In this document: positions 24,582-33,704 of the stretch, piece after piece
How positions within the stretch are numbered: the stretch's first letter is position 1
Layout: each line of letters opens with the position of its first letter
NCBI RefSeq assembly: GCF_014050145.1
Contig: NZ_JACFYF010000001.1
Coordinates: 248,001-312,000 of the forward strand
Length of the DNA: 64,000 nucleotides
DNA from: Vibrio marinisediminis
GTDB lineage: Bacteria; Pseudomonadota; Gammaproteobacteria; Enterobacterales; Vibrionaceae
Direction: 5' to 3'
Notes under the pieces: model-generated
What the model saw: only the letters and a program-made list of their open reading frames with translations
Told to the model about the DNA's origin: nothing
The model's database searches: none
Position numbers and translations under genes: made by a program

Positions 24582-25880
24582 ATGAAACAACACCTATGGT
24601 CTTTATTTATTGATGTAATCAATCGTGAAGTAGTACCAGCCCTTGGTTGTACTGAACCTGTATCTGTTGCACTAGCAACTGCGATTGCTATCGACAAGCT
24701 AGGCGTAAAACAAGACGCAAGTTCAGTAAACATCGAAGCTAGCGTTTCACCAAACCTAATGAAGAATGGCATGGGCGTAGGCATTCCTGGTACAGGTATG
24801 ATTGGTCTACCTATGGCTGCGACTATTGGTGCTGTTGCCGGTGATCACACGGCTAACCTTGAAGTACTAAAGCACGTCACTGCAGAAGATGTAGCTGTCG
24901 CGAAACAGATGCTAGACAACAAACAAGTGACCGTGGGCGTTGCTGATGTTTCAAACATTTTATATGCGAAAGTAACCGTATTTTATCAGCAACGTAGCGT
25001 TGCAGTGACTATCGCTGATAGCCACACCAATGTTGTTGCAATCGAAGAAGATGGCATTACTGTTTTCCAAGCTGAGACTCAAGTAAAAGCCGATACAAAC
25101 AACAGCAGTAATCCTTTTGAAGAAGCCACGGCACAAGACGTGTATGACTTCGCGATGAACGCTGACCTTGAAGACATTCGCTTCATTGAGCAAGCAAAGG
25201 TGTTAAACACTGCACTTTCTGAAGAAGGTCTAACTGGCAACTACGGTTTAAAAATTGGCGCAACTTTCCGTAAAAATGAAGAACGTGGCTTGCTATCTGG
25301 CGGTCTACTAACTGAAGTGTTGGTGCGTACTTCTGCAGCATCAGATGCTCGCATGGATGGTGCAATGAAACCGGCAATGAGCAACTCAGGTTCAGGTAAC
25401 CAAGGTATTGCTGCGACTATGCCTGTTGTTGCGGCGGCTGAATTTCTAAAAGCTGACGAAGAACAAACTATTCGTGCGCTGATGCTTTCTCACCTAATGG
25501 CGATTTACATCAAGAGCTACCAGAACAAACTGTCTGCTCTATGTGGCGCAACAACGGCTTCTATGGGTTCGGCAGCGGGTATCACTTACTTACTTGGTGG
25601 CAATTTCGAACAAATCAGCGCATCAATCTGTAGCATGATCGGTGACATCGCGGGCATTATCTGTGATGGCGCAAAAACCTCATGTGCGATGAAAGTTTCA
25701 TCGTCTGCTGGTACAGCAGTTAAATCTGCACTGATGGCAATTGATGGTATTCGAGTGACGGGTAATGAAGGTATCGTCGCAAATGACGTTGACCAATCTA
25801 TTATAAACCTATCAGCTCTGGCTAACGGCTCTATGACGCAGACTGACATCCAGATCCTAGACATCATGGTAAACAAGTAA
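24582..25880 (+). CDS. cyuA: L-cysteine desulfidase CyuA (YhaM/UPF0597 family)
   Basis: CyuA is a cytoplasmic [4Fe-4S] enzyme that breaks L-cysteine into pyruvate, ammonia and sulfide, mainly in anaerobic conditions. This 432-residue protein has the family hallmarks PALGCTEPVSVALA near residue 20, NLMKNGMGVGIPGTGMIG near 63, the Gly/Ser-rich MSNSGSGNQGIAATMPV, and a Cys-rich C-terminal region (ALCGATTASMGSAAG, SICSMIGDIAGIICDGAKTS, then CAMK) expected to hold the cluster. Length is normal. It follows the divergent decR and precedes cyuP, but with its own terminator between, so cyuA and cyuP are probably separate transcripts here. Confidence 0.9.
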   Translation: MKQHLWSLFIDVINREVVPALGCTEPVSVALATAIAIDKLGVKQDASSVNIEASVSPNLMKNGMGVGIPGTGMIGLPMAATIGAVAGDHTANLEVLKHVTAEDVAVAKQMLDNKQVTVGVADVSNILYAKVTVFYQQRSVAVTIADSHTNVVAIEEDGITVFQAETQVKADTNNSSNPFEEATAQDVYDFAMNADLEDIRFIEQAKVLNTALSEEGLTGNYGLKIGATFRKNEERGLLSGGLLTEVLVRTSAASDARMDGAMKPAMSNSGSGNQGIAATMPVVAAAEFLKADEEQTIRALMLSHLMAIYIKSYQNKLSALCGATTASMGSAAGITYLLGGNFEQISASICSMIGDIAGIICDGAKTSCAMKVSSSAGTAVKSALMAIDGIRVTGNEGIVANDVDQSIINLSALANGSMTQTDIQILDIMVNK

Positions 25881-25974
25881 TTTTGTTCTCATGCGTGAAT
25901 ACTATCGTGTTTTAGTCACTAAATACTTTAGTGAATCACTGACGTAGTCGTAGCGTATAAAGCCAAAATTTTGC

Positions 25975-26023
25975 AAGCCAAGCTTTTGAGGGACCTCTCG
26001 CCCACACTAGCTTGGCTTTTGTT
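25975..26023 (+). terminator. Terminator of cyuA
   Basis: AAGCCAAGCT pairs with AGCTTGGCTT across a 24-base loop and is followed by TTGTTT, 95 bp after the cyuA stop. Confidence 0.8.
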
Positions 26024-26461
26024 TACTATCAAACTGTCGATTTTTCTCCCTCACTCATCATTATTTCCAATTCAGCGTTTTACACCCTCATTCCTTGCGG
26101 CTATCAGTAATATCACTCAGCAGCTCTATTCTCTCAATTAGAAATACACCTATGACATACACATTAAAGTTCTAGTCGGTCTCTGCGTGCCGCCAAGCAA
26201 TTAGCTCACCTACCACGAAAGAGTATTGCTGTACTCATTTTAGTTATAACAAACTTCTATTCTCTAAACGGCTATTTTGCCCCTTATTTAGCCCCTATAA
26301 AGAGTACGTGTAGGCTGAATCCAACCACCTCCATCAGCGCCAATTATTCACTCTAACCGTGACTGTCGAATTTAGTTGCGATCACTGAGCAAGGTGCTCA
26401 ATCAAGTTGACTGGTTGAACGAAAAATACAATTCGACACCGCTTAAAAATTGGCTGATTTT

Positions 26462-26505
26462 CGTATCATCACGCCTCTATATTTGTATCATCTCGCCTCT
26501 ATAAA
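26462..26505. repeat. 22-bp tandem duplication in the cyuA-cyuP gap
   Basis: GTATCATCACGCCTCTATAT and GTATCATCTCGCCTCTATAA lie head to tail with a period of 22 bp and differ at few positions. The gap 26024-26986 contains no gene; this duplication and the FNR-like site at 26764 are what I can see in it. Confidence 0.8.
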
Positions 26506-26763
26506 TGACCAATACCAACAGGCAATGTAAAGGTTCCACGAGTCAGCTAGGATCTGTTTTGCTAATAATTTGACCAGTCAGTAATGTGCTTTATGAGAAC
26601 AAATATTATTACGTAAAAACTAGCCCGTTTTTGCTCAATGCTTGCTGTTTTAATTAATAAAAGTGTGAACAATCTCTCGTGTCAGTGAAAAGAAACCTTA
26701 CAAAAAAAAGAGGTATAAGGTGAACTCCGTCAAGCTTTTGGGGGGAGTAAAGTCGTTAAAAAA

Positions 26764-26775
26764 TGATCTAAATCA
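26764..26775. promoter_or_regulatory. FNR-like box upstream of cyuP
   Basis: TGATCTAAATCA matches the core of the FNR consensus TTGAT-N4-ATCAA; the outer bases are A and G rather than T and A. It lies about 210 bp before cyuP, and control by oxygen would fit the anaerobic role of cysteine desulfidation. Confidence 0.45.
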
Positions 26776-26986
26776 GCGCAGGAAAATAACCCTGTTAATA
26801 ATGCGTATTTGTAGTATATTTTCCTACATTAGGGCTTTTTGACGACATTATTAGTAAACTATTTCTATAAATCCTCGCGTATGCTCCAAGCAAATCAAGG
26901 CAAACAGCAAAATCGTTTGTAGATAATAATAATCAAACCTCTTACTTTTTAACGGCAATAGCCCTTATAAAAATGGAATAATAATT

Positions 26987-28315
26987 ATGAGTGAAACAAT
27001 TCAAGGCACCTCTACTTGCGCCAAAGATACGCGACCTGTGCATGAACGCGCGAACATGAGCAAAAGCGAGTGGAAGCAAGCTATTAAATTTGACAGTGTA
27101 GATATTGGTTGGATCGTGATGAGCATCGGTATGGCGATTGGTGCTGGTATCGTATTCTTGCCAGTACAAGTTGGCGTAATGGGTCTTTGGGTATTCCTCC
27201 TTTCTTCGATCATCGGCTACCCGGCGATGTTCCTTTTCCAAAAACTCTTTATTAATACTCTAGCTGAATCAAAAAAATGTACTGACTACCCTGGTGTTAT
27301 CGAAGGCTATTTAGGCAAAAACTGGGGTATTGCGCTGGGCGTACTTTACTTCTTAATGTTGGTCATTTGGGTACTGGTTTACTCACTAGCAGTAACGAAT
27401 GACAGTTCTTCATACTTACACTCTTTTGGTGTTACTGAAGGGCACCTTAACGAGAACGTATTCTACGGTCTAGGTCTTATCTGTATACTTGCATTCATTG
27501 GTTCTAAAGGTGAAAAGCTACTATTCAAACTGTCTGGTTTCATGGCGGTAACGGTACTTTCTCTTGTTGCGGTAATGGCTGTACTTCTGATCGCTCGTTG
27601 GGACATGGCTAACATCCCTGCTATTGGTGATTTCGGTCCAATGCTGAAAAACGCGATCATCACTCTACCATTTACACTAACGTCTATCCTGTTTATCCAG
27701 TCGTTAAGCCCAATGGTTATTTCTTACCGTTCTCATGAGCGCTCTGTTGAAGTAGCACGCTACAAAGCAGAACGTGCAATGAAAATCGCTTTCGCTATTC
27801 TGTTCGTAATCGTGTTCTTCTTTGCTGTATCGTTCACGTTCGCAATCAGCCAAGAGCAAGCGGCAGAAGCAATGAACAAAAACATCTCTGCACTGGCTAT
27901 CATCGCACATTACTTCCCAGGTAGCTGGGCAACAGTTGCGGGTATTGTTATCAACATCTTTGCGGTTGTAACTTCATTCTTCGGTGTTTTCCTAGCGTTC
28001 CAAGAAGCATGTCGCGGTTTGGCAATGAACATTCTTCTTCGCTCTCGTCAAGAATCAGAAATCAATAAAAACCTAGTAAACAAACTGGTTACTGTATTTA
28101 TCATCCTACTTGCGTGGTCAGCGATTGCTCTAAATGCTCCTATCTTGTCATTTACTTCAATCTGTAGCCCAATCTTTGGTATGGTTGGTTGTTTGATCCC
28201 TGCTTACTTAGTGTACAAAGTCCCTCACCTACATAAATACAAAGGTGCAGCGACAAACTTAATCATCGTAACGGGTATCCTACTTTGTATTTCACCACTA
28301 CTAGCATTCATGTAA
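26987..28315 (+). CDS. cyuP: HAAAP-family amino-acid permease, probable cysteine importer CyuP
   Basis: This 442-residue, 11-helix inner-membrane protein belongs to the hydroxy/aromatic amino acid permease family (SdaC, TdcC, YhaO). Helix 1 carries WIVMSIGMAIGAGIVFLPV, the substrate-site pattern of the family. Further marks are GYPAMFLFQKLFINTL, SILFIQSLSPMVISYR and FAVVTSFFGVFLAFQEA. E. coli CyuP (YhaO) imports cysteine for CyuA; the neighbouring cyuA and decR genes support the same role here. A promoter of its own is likely because a terminator and over 900 bp separate it from cyuA. An internal ATG at residue 24 (MSKSEWKQ) is a possible alternative start. Confidence 0.85.
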   Translation: MSETIQGTSTCAKDTRPVHERANMSKSEWKQAIKFDSVDIGWIVMSIGMAIGAGIVFLPVQVGVMGLWVFLLSSIIGYPAMFLFQKLFINTLAESKKCTDYPGVIEGYLGKNWGIALGVLYFLMLVIWVLVYSLAVTNDSSSYLHSFGVTEGHLNENVFYGLGLICILAFIGSKGEKLLFKLSGFMAVTVLSLVAVMAVLLIARWDMANIPAIGDFGPMLKNAIITLPFTLTSILFIQSLSPMVISYRSHERSVEVARYKAERAMKIAFAILFVIVFFFAVSFTFAISQEQAAEAMNKNISALAIIAHYFPGSWATVAGIVINIFAVVTSFFGVFLAFQEACRGLAMNILLRSRQESEINKNLVNKLVTVFIILLAWSAIALNAPILSFTSICSPIFGMVGCLIPAYLVYKVPHLHKYKGAATNLIIVTGILLCISPLLAFM

Positions 28316-28357
28316 TTGAATTCAACAGTGTGAAATGAACAGGTAAGTCACTAATAT

Positions 28358-28398
28358 AAAAACGCCACTCCCTTCTAAGAGAGTGGCGTTTTCGTTTT
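28358..28398. terminator. Bidirectional terminator between cyuP and azurin
   Basis: AAAACGCCACTC pairs with GAGTGGCGTTTT over a ten-base loop, with T-runs on both strands. It separates two convergent genes. Confidence 0.85.
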
Positions 28399-28418
28399 AA
28401 TAGCTCATCAACCAGCTA

Positions 28419-28871
28419 TTACTTAAATTCAAATTTTCCTTTCATAATTGCCCAATGCCCTGGGAAAGAACAAAAGAATGAATAATCGCCACCCGCTTTA
28501 AGCTCAGCAGTACTAAACGTCAGTGTTGTTTCTTCACCACCACCAACCACTTCAGAGAATGCATAAACACGGTCATCGCCAGGCTTAATGTAGCTATTGT
28601 CGATACCTGCCGTCATCCCGTCAGTACCGACATTCTTAACATTTGCGGTATCGGTAATAACAATATTGTGTCCCATTGACGCTGCAGGAAGGTTCCCTGT
28701 ATGTTTCAGCGTAATCGACACTTCCTCACAGCTCGCTGGCACGCTAATAAGATCCGTTGAGTATTTCATCATATCATTTGCTTCAAGTGACACTTCACAG
28801 CTAGCACTTGCTTGAGCTGAAAAAGCCGCCGCAAGCAGTGTTGTGATCGAAAGCAAGTAACGAAGTTTCAT
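28419..28871 (-). CDS. azu: Azurin, periplasmic blue copper protein
   Basis: Azurin is a small cupredoxin that passes single electrons in the periplasm, for example to denitrification enzymes or cytochrome c peroxidase. This 150-residue precursor has a Sec signal peptide (MKLRYLLSITTLLAAAFSAQ, cut near ASA). The copper ligands are visible: His in MGHNIVI near residue 65, then Cys in FFCSFPGHW near 133, His in the same motif, and the axial Met in AIMKGKF. The disulfide Cys pair near the N-terminus (SCEVSLE and PASCEEV) is also present. AAGGAGAT precedes the ATG. It has no redox partner gene beside it. Confidence 0.9.
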   Translation of the reverse strand: MKLRYLLSITTLLAAAFSAQASASCEVSLEANDMMKYSTDLISVPASCEEVSITLKHTGNLPAASMGHNIVITDTANVKNVGTDGMTAGIDNSYIKPGDDRVYAFSEVVGGGEETTLTFSTAELKAGGDYSFFCSFPGHWAIMKGKFEFK

Positions 28872-29149
28872 TATTTATCTCCTTCTCTGAAAGCCTTTTT
28901 TAATTATAACGAGTTGAAAGACACTTACTAACGCGCATCTCTCAATTAACATCAGTGCAGCATAACATTTACTCAATCAAGTGCGCTTGCTCGTCGTTCT
29001 CAACTTTCCGTCTTCGCTCGCTGCGCTGCTTATAAGTAACCTCTCTTGGTTACACAATCATCAATCCAAAACTAAAGTCTCTACAAATGCGCCATAGAAG
29101 CCAAGTTAGCTCATATAAATAAGGCTTTTATCTAAAAATCACTGAATAA

Positions 29150-29400
29150 TCCATATATATACAAATTAAACCTAAGCAATAATGATAAAACTTCAAATCT
29201 GGAATTAATTGCCCTACCTCCCCCACCAAAACCAACAACAAACCCCAAAAAAACGCACCAGCACGAGACAATAAACACTTTTAGCCCAAAGCAATCAAAA
29301 ACATCAATACACAACCAAAAGCAAACGGTAAAACGGACAGTAAAAATAAAAACCAGAAATACAACACGCAGGCAGACAAAGAAATATAATTACTAAATAC
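29150..29400 (+). other. G-poor, A/C-rich leader region before codBA
   Basis: The plus strand here is strikingly rich in A and C and poor in G (CCTACCTCCCCCACCAAAAC is typical). An RNA from this strand would be unstructured and C-rich, the pattern expected of a Rho-utilisation (rut) region. The whole gap 28872-29515 has no gene. A small hairpin GTAACC/GGTTAC sits at 29036-29053. Confidence 0.4.
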
Positions 29401-29515
29401 AACAAGTTAAATTAAATGACAAATTTATCATTGACTTTAACTTATCAATCACCATAATACGCGCCGTTTGACTAGAATTTAGCACTAAATTTAATTATTA
29501 AGCGTGGAGGTTAAA

Positions 29516-30754
29516 ATGGCAGGTGATAACAACTATAGCCTTGGTCCTGTTCCTGATAAGGCAAGAAAGGGAGTCGCATCGCTGACAATGGTGATGTTGG
29601 GACTGACTTTCTTTTCCGCAAGTATGTGGACTGGCGGTACTCTCGGCACTGGTCTCTCCTATAATGATTTCTTCCTCGCTGTTCTCATTGGTAACTTAAT
29701 CCTCGGTATTTACACTTCTTTCCTCGGTTACATCGGCGCTTCTACTGGTCTCTCTACACATCTCCTTGCTCGTTTCTCTTTTGGTTCTAAAGGCTCTTGG
29801 CTTCCCTCCGCTCTTCTCGGCGGCACTCAAGTTGGTTGGTTTGGTGTTGGCGTGGCTATGTTTGCCATCCCAGTACACAAAGCCACAGGAATTGACACCA
29901 ACATTCTAATTATTGCCTCTGGTTTACTCATGACCGCCACCGTCTACTTCGGTATATCAGCCCTAATGATCCTTTCCGCCATTGCCGTCCCTGCAATTGC
30001 CTTATTAGGCGGTTATTCAGTGATAGAAGCCGTTAACAGTATTGGCGGTATCGAAGAACTACAAAAAATCGAGCCCGCACAACCTATCGACTTTTCAGTT
30101 GCGCTCGCTATGGTGGTCGGGTCATTTATCAGTGCTGGTACCTTAACGGCGGATTTTGTTCGATTTGGCAAAAAGCCTAAGGGTGCGGTACTGGTTACTA
30201 TGGTGGCATTCTTCATCGGCAACTCGCTAATGTTCATTTTTGGCGCAGCAGGTGCTTCCGTAACGGGTCAATCTGATATTTCTGAAGTGATGATTGCTCA
30301 AGGTTTGCTTATTCCTGCCATTATTGTGCTTGGTTTGAATATCTGGACTACCAATGACAATGCACTGTATGCGTCTGGGCTTGGTTTCTCTAACATTACG
30401 GGCTTACCAAGCAAATACATTTCCATGGCGAATGGTGTGGTGGGCACGCTGTGTGCACTATGGCTATACAATAACTTTGTCGGCTGGCTAACCTTCTTGT
30501 CGATTGCGATTCCACCAATTGGCGGCGTGATCATTGCGGACTTCTTGGCAAACCGTAAACGTTATACAAACTTTGAAACAACGCAGTTCCAAACTGTCAA
30601 CTGGGCTGGCATTATTGCGGTAGCCATTGGCGTCGGCGCTGGACACTTTATTCCCGGCATCGTTCCTGTCAATGCAGTGCTCGGCGGCGCAATCAGTTAC
30701 TTAGTTCTCAATCCTATTCTTAATAAAAAAGCGCTGGTTGAACAGCCAGCGTAA
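29516..30754 (+). CDS. codB: Cytosine permease CodB
   Basis: CodB is a proton- or sodium-coupled importer of the NCS1 family that brings cytosine into the cell for deamination by CodA. This 412-residue protein has the family start NYSLGPVPDKARKGVASLTM, followed by TFFSASMWTGGTLGTGLSYN in helix 1 and LSTHLLARFSFGSKGSW in helices 2-3, and 12 hydrophobic segments overall. The ATG at 29516 is chosen because GGAGG lies six bases upstream; the GTG at 29504 falls inside that signal. codA begins 9 bp after the stop, so the two form an operon. The leader is G-poor and may be subject to Rho control. Confidence 0.92.
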   Translation: MAGDNNYSLGPVPDKARKGVASLTMVMLGLTFFSASMWTGGTLGTGLSYNDFFLAVLIGNLILGIYTSFLGYIGASTGLSTHLLARFSFGSKGSWLPSALLGGTQVGWFGVGVAMFAIPVHKATGIDTNILIIASGLLMTATVYFGISALMILSAIAVPAIALLGGYSVIEAVNSIGGIEELQKIEPAQPIDFSVALAMVVGSFISAGTLTADFVRFGKKPKGAVLVTMVAFFIGNSLMFIFGAAGASVTGQSDISEVMIAQGLLIPAIIVLGLNIWTTNDNALYASGLGFSNITGLPSKYISMANGVVGTLCALWLYNNFVGWLTFLSIAIPPIGGVIIADFLANRKRYTNFETTQFQTVNWAGIIAVAIGVGAGHFIPGIVPVNAVLGGAISYLVLNPILNKKALVEQPA

Positions 30755-30763
30755 GGAAACATC

Positions 30764-32041
30764 ATGACAACACTATTGATCAAAAACACCACTGTGCAAG
30801 GACAGGAAGGTCTTAAACAAATTTTGATTAAGGATGGTCAATTCGCACAGATTGAAAATAATGATGTAGAGCTAAACTTCATCGGTGACGTGCTTGATGC
30901 TGAAGGTGGAATGGCAGTCGCTCCGTTTTGCGAACCTCACATCCATCTTGATACAACGCAAACAGCAGGCGAACCAAGCTGGAACATCTCTGGCACTCTA
31001 TTTGAAGGCATCGAGCGTTGGGCTGAACGTAAGCAAACACTCTCTATCGAAGATGTTAAAGCACGTGCGAAACAAACATTAAAATGGCAAATTGCCAACG
31101 GCGTTCAACATGTACGTACTCATGTCGATGTGTCAGACCCTACTCTTATCGCGCTTAAAGCGATGGTAGAAGTGCGTGAAGAGATGAAGCAATGGGTAGA
31201 TATCCAAATAGTGGCGTTCCCACAAGAAGGTATTCTCTCTTACCCAAATGGCAAAGAATTACTAGAAGAAGCCGTCCAACTTGGCGCGGATGTTATTGGT
31301 GCCATTCCTCATTTTGAGTTTACTCGTGAATACGGCGTTGAGTCACTGCACTATGTATTTGAATTGGCGAGAAAATATGACTGCTTAATCGATGTACATT
31401 GTGACGAAATTGATGATGAGCAGTCGCGTTTTGTTGAAACTTTAGCGGCACTCGCACACAAATTTGATATGGGACACAAGGTAACGGCAAGCCATACAAC
31501 CGCAATGGGCTCATATAACGGTGCATATGCCTCACGCTTATTCCGCTTGCTGCGTATGTCAGGTATTAACTTTGTTGCGAACCCACTTGTGAATATTCAC
31601 CTGCAAGGTCGTTTTGATGACTACCCAAAACGTCGTGGTGTGACGCGAGTAAAAGAGATGCTAGCGGCAAACATCAACGTCTGTTTTGGTCATGATGATG
31701 TGTTTGACCCTTGGTATCCATTAGGCACAGCAAATATGCTGCAAGTGCTGCATATGGGTCTGCATGTGTGCCAAGTGATGGGCTACGAGCAAATCAATAA
31801 CTCACTCGAACTCATCAGCACCAACTCAGCCCGCACGTTGAATATTCAAGATAAACACGGCATTGAACAAGGTAAGCCGGGTTCTCTTTTGATTCTTCCT
31901 GCCGAGAATGGTTTTGATGCAGTACGCCGCCAGGTTCCAGTACGCTACTCAATTCGCCACGGTAAGATCATCGCAGAGACACAGCCCGCAACGACTCAAA
32001 TTCATCTAGAGAGTTCTGAAGCCGTCAATTACAAACGCTAA
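30764..32041 (+). CDS. codA: Cytosine deaminase CodA
   Basis: CodA hydrolyses cytosine to uracil and ammonia, feeding the pyrimidine salvage pathway. This 425-residue amidohydrolase has the metal-binding motif [14 protein letters not shown] near residue 60, [11 protein letters not shown] near 115, [14 protein letters not shown] near 212 (with the catalytic Glu), [11 protein letters not shown] near 245 and [14 protein letters not shown] near 310 (metal Asp). Length and order match E. coli CodA. It is the second gene of codBA, and its 3' end adjoins an sRNA transcribed from the opposite strand. Confidence 0.93.
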   Translation: MTTLLIKNTTVQGQEGLKQILIKDGQFAQIENNDVELNFIGDVLDAEGGMAVAPFCEPHIHLDTTQTAGEPSWNISGTLFEGIERWAERKQTLSIEDVKARAKQTLKWQIANGVQHVRTHVDVSDPTLIALKAMVEVREEMKQWVDIQIVAFPQEGILSYPNGKELLEEAVQLGADVIGAIPHFEFTREYGVESLHYVFELARKYDCLIDVHCDEIDDEQSRFVETLAALAHKFDMGHKVTASHTTAMGSYNGAYASRLFRLLRMSGINFVANPLVNIHLQGRFDDYPKRRGVTRVKEMLAANINVCFGHDDVFDPWYPLGTANMLQVLHMGLHVCQVMGYEQINNSLELISTNSARTLNIQDKHGIEQGKPGSLLILPAENGFDAVRRQVPVRYSIRHGKIIAETQPATTQIHLESSEAVNYKR

Positions 32042-32290
32042 AACAAGAAAACCCCGCTAGGCAAGCCTAACGGGGTCTATTCTTACTCGCAGCGATCCAG
32101 CTACTAAAAGTGCTCCCTGCATCAAATCCTTGATAGTATGCTGCTTCCTACAGCGCTTCCTTAACATCGCCATCCTAGCGGTGTCCTTTGCTTTCCATGC
32201 TAGTCGTCTATCCTAGACAACTATATCTTCTTCCTGAAGATGACCAATCCTTGGGTCTTTCCTGTTCCGTGTCTGCATCCTGCCGACACC
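32042..32290 (-). ncRNA. csrB: CsrB/CsrC-family regulatory sRNA
   Basis: Read on the minus strand, this roughly 250-nt segment has about 14 GGA motifs, most as AGGA or AAGGA in short hairpin loops (GTGTCGGCAGGATGCAGACA, CCAAGGATTGG, TTCAGGAAGAA, CTAGGATAG, GGTGTCC/GGACACC arms, CTAGGATGG, GTAGGAAGC). Such RNAs bind many copies of the translational regulator CsrA and release its targets. The 5' end begins GTGTCGGCAGG, like E. coli CsrB (GTCGACAGGG). A plausible sigma-70 promoter (TTGTCG, 16 bp, TTAATT) places the start near 32289. It ends in a strong hairpin terminator. A GacA/VarA box lies 165 bp upstream. Vibrio species carry several copies of this RNA, so which one this is cannot be told. 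Confidence 0.9.
32051..32076 (-). terminator. Terminator of the CsrB-type sRNA
   Basis: On the minus strand ACCCCGTTAGGC pairs with GCCTAGCGGGGT around TT, followed by TTTCTTGTTTT. It lies 10 bp after the codA stop and may also end codBA transcripts. Confidence 0.9.
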
Positions 32291-32446
32291 TATAAATTAA
32301 CCAATTTCTCTCTTCGCGACAATAATCCTTAAGCCATTTTTTTGTCAGAGTGAAATTGCAATTTCAAGTTATCTCATTAAATTCAATGCTTTAAAATTAT
32401 ATTTGCGGTTTATTCTACGAGAAATCATGCTAGAGTCTCACGCTCT

Positions 32447-32464
32447 TGTAAGAGATATCTCACA
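32447..32464. promoter_or_regulatory. GacA/VarA-binding box of the CsrB-type sRNA
   Basis: TGTAAG, AGATAT, CTCACA matches the response-regulator box TGTAAG-N6-CTTACA at 11 of 12 positions. It is centred about 167 bp upstream of the predicted sRNA start, the usual position for this site, so VarS/VarA control is expected. Confidence 0.8.
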
Positions 32465-32665
32465 AGGTATTGCGACAAATTGCTCATATGATCTGCTCGG
32501 CACGAGTTACGAATTGGAGATACTTTGTATGCAACACGCTTAAACTGGGTACTAACCCTATAAGAAGTGGGATAATATTACCTATTGGCAAGTAGTTATT
32601 TATTCGCTTTAATGGATTAAATCCTGCTTTATATTTCTAATTACTATTCTTGTTGAGGAAACGCA

Positions 32666-33121
32666 ATGATCTCAAAATGGGCACAACGCTTTTACCAGAT
32701 GGCAGAACTTGTTGGCTCTTGGAGTAAAGATCCATCAACACAAGTCGGGGCTGTTATTACCAAACAAAACCGTATTGTATCGGTAGGCTTCAATGGTTAC
32801 CCACACGGAATCTCCGACAGTGCCATAACTGATGACCGAGAGATGAAGTATCTTAAAACATTGCATGCTGAAGAAAATGCGATTCTTTTTGCCAAGCGTG
32901 ATTTGGATGCCTGTGAAATTTGGGTCACCCATTTTCCATGCCCAAACTGTGCAGCTAAGATAATTCAAACGGGTATTTCTGCTGTTCACTGCCCAGAGCA
33001 AACTGAGGATTTCCTCTCGCGCTGGGGTGAGAAAATTGAAATCAGCCAAGAGATGTTTTTACAAGCTGGCGTTAAAGTTAATTGGCTTCCGTTGGAAGAC
33101 CTTGGAAAATCGGCTCGCTGA
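32666..33121 (+). CDS. Deoxycytidylate deaminase-like protein
   Basis: This 151-residue zinc-dependent deaminase belongs to the dCMP/ComE group. Motifs are STQVGAVITKQNRIVSVGFN near residue 24, the zinc ligand and catalytic Glu in LHAEENAILF near 71, and the two zinc Cys in PCPNCAAKIIQTGI near 95. dCMP deaminase makes dUMP for thymidylate synthesis; a nucleotide-cleaning or defence role is also known for relatives. GAGGAAAC lies upstream of the ATG at 32666. The 5' region is shared with the divergent CsrB-type sRNA. Codon choice looks like its neighbours. Confidence 0.85.
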   Translation: MISKWAQRFYQMAELVGSWSKDPSTQVGAVITKQNRIVSVGFNGYPHGISDSAITDDREMKYLKTLHAEENAILFAKRDLDACEIWVTHFPCPNCAAKIIQTGISAVHCPEQTEDFLSRWGEKIEISQEMFLQAGVKVNWLPLEDLGKSAR

Positions 33122-33704
33122 TCTCTCGCAAAGCGCGCTGCTTTTTACTCTAAAAGCGGCGCACAATCATCGTTTACTTTTCTTACAAGCGTCAACATAT
33201 CGGAATTTCTACACTTCATTGCCTTAATAAAGCTCAATCGAGTATTACGCGCAAACCTCTAACCGCCAAACAAAACGTTAACCAAGTCACATTTATACAT
33301 TCAGAACATCACGGTAAACCACGCCTTACTAAGTAACATCCCACACTACACTTCAATATTCATCTAGCTGCCACTTATTATTACCATTTCTGTTGAATGA
33401 CCACGATTGATCACAAATCTCCTCTGACGGTTGCATCATTTGATCACCACATAAATACATGAGTATTTTTCGGGCAAAAATAAGCGCCTTAGTTTTTGAT
33501 TGTCAATTATCAATCATGCGCATTTTTTCAGCGAATAACCGCCCAATATCGGTAAGAATACCGCTATTCGTCGATCATTATTTTTCCTAGCAGATTAAGG
33601 TTGGCACTATTACAATCCCGCCACATAAAAATTACAACATATTCACTGCCTCATATTGATGGGGTGGAAGCTCAACTCAAAAACGTGAAAAGGTCCTAAG
33701 CTCA
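33122..33704. other. Gap between the deaminase and gap genes
   Basis: A hairpin GCGCTGCTTTT / AAAAGCGGCGC (33135-33162) without a strong T-tract follows the deaminase gene. The remainder is AT-rich promoter-like sequence with no gene seen. Confidence 0.5.

Noticed and set aside
24428-24784. 118-codon minus-strand frame across the cyuA start
   Set aside because: It is antisense to the conserved cyuA 5' end and its promoter, with no protein-like signal.
33525-33575. Possible riboswitch hairpin before the gap gene
   Set aside because: Only about six base pairs (CGAATA/TATTCG) could be matched and no known riboswitch core is present.
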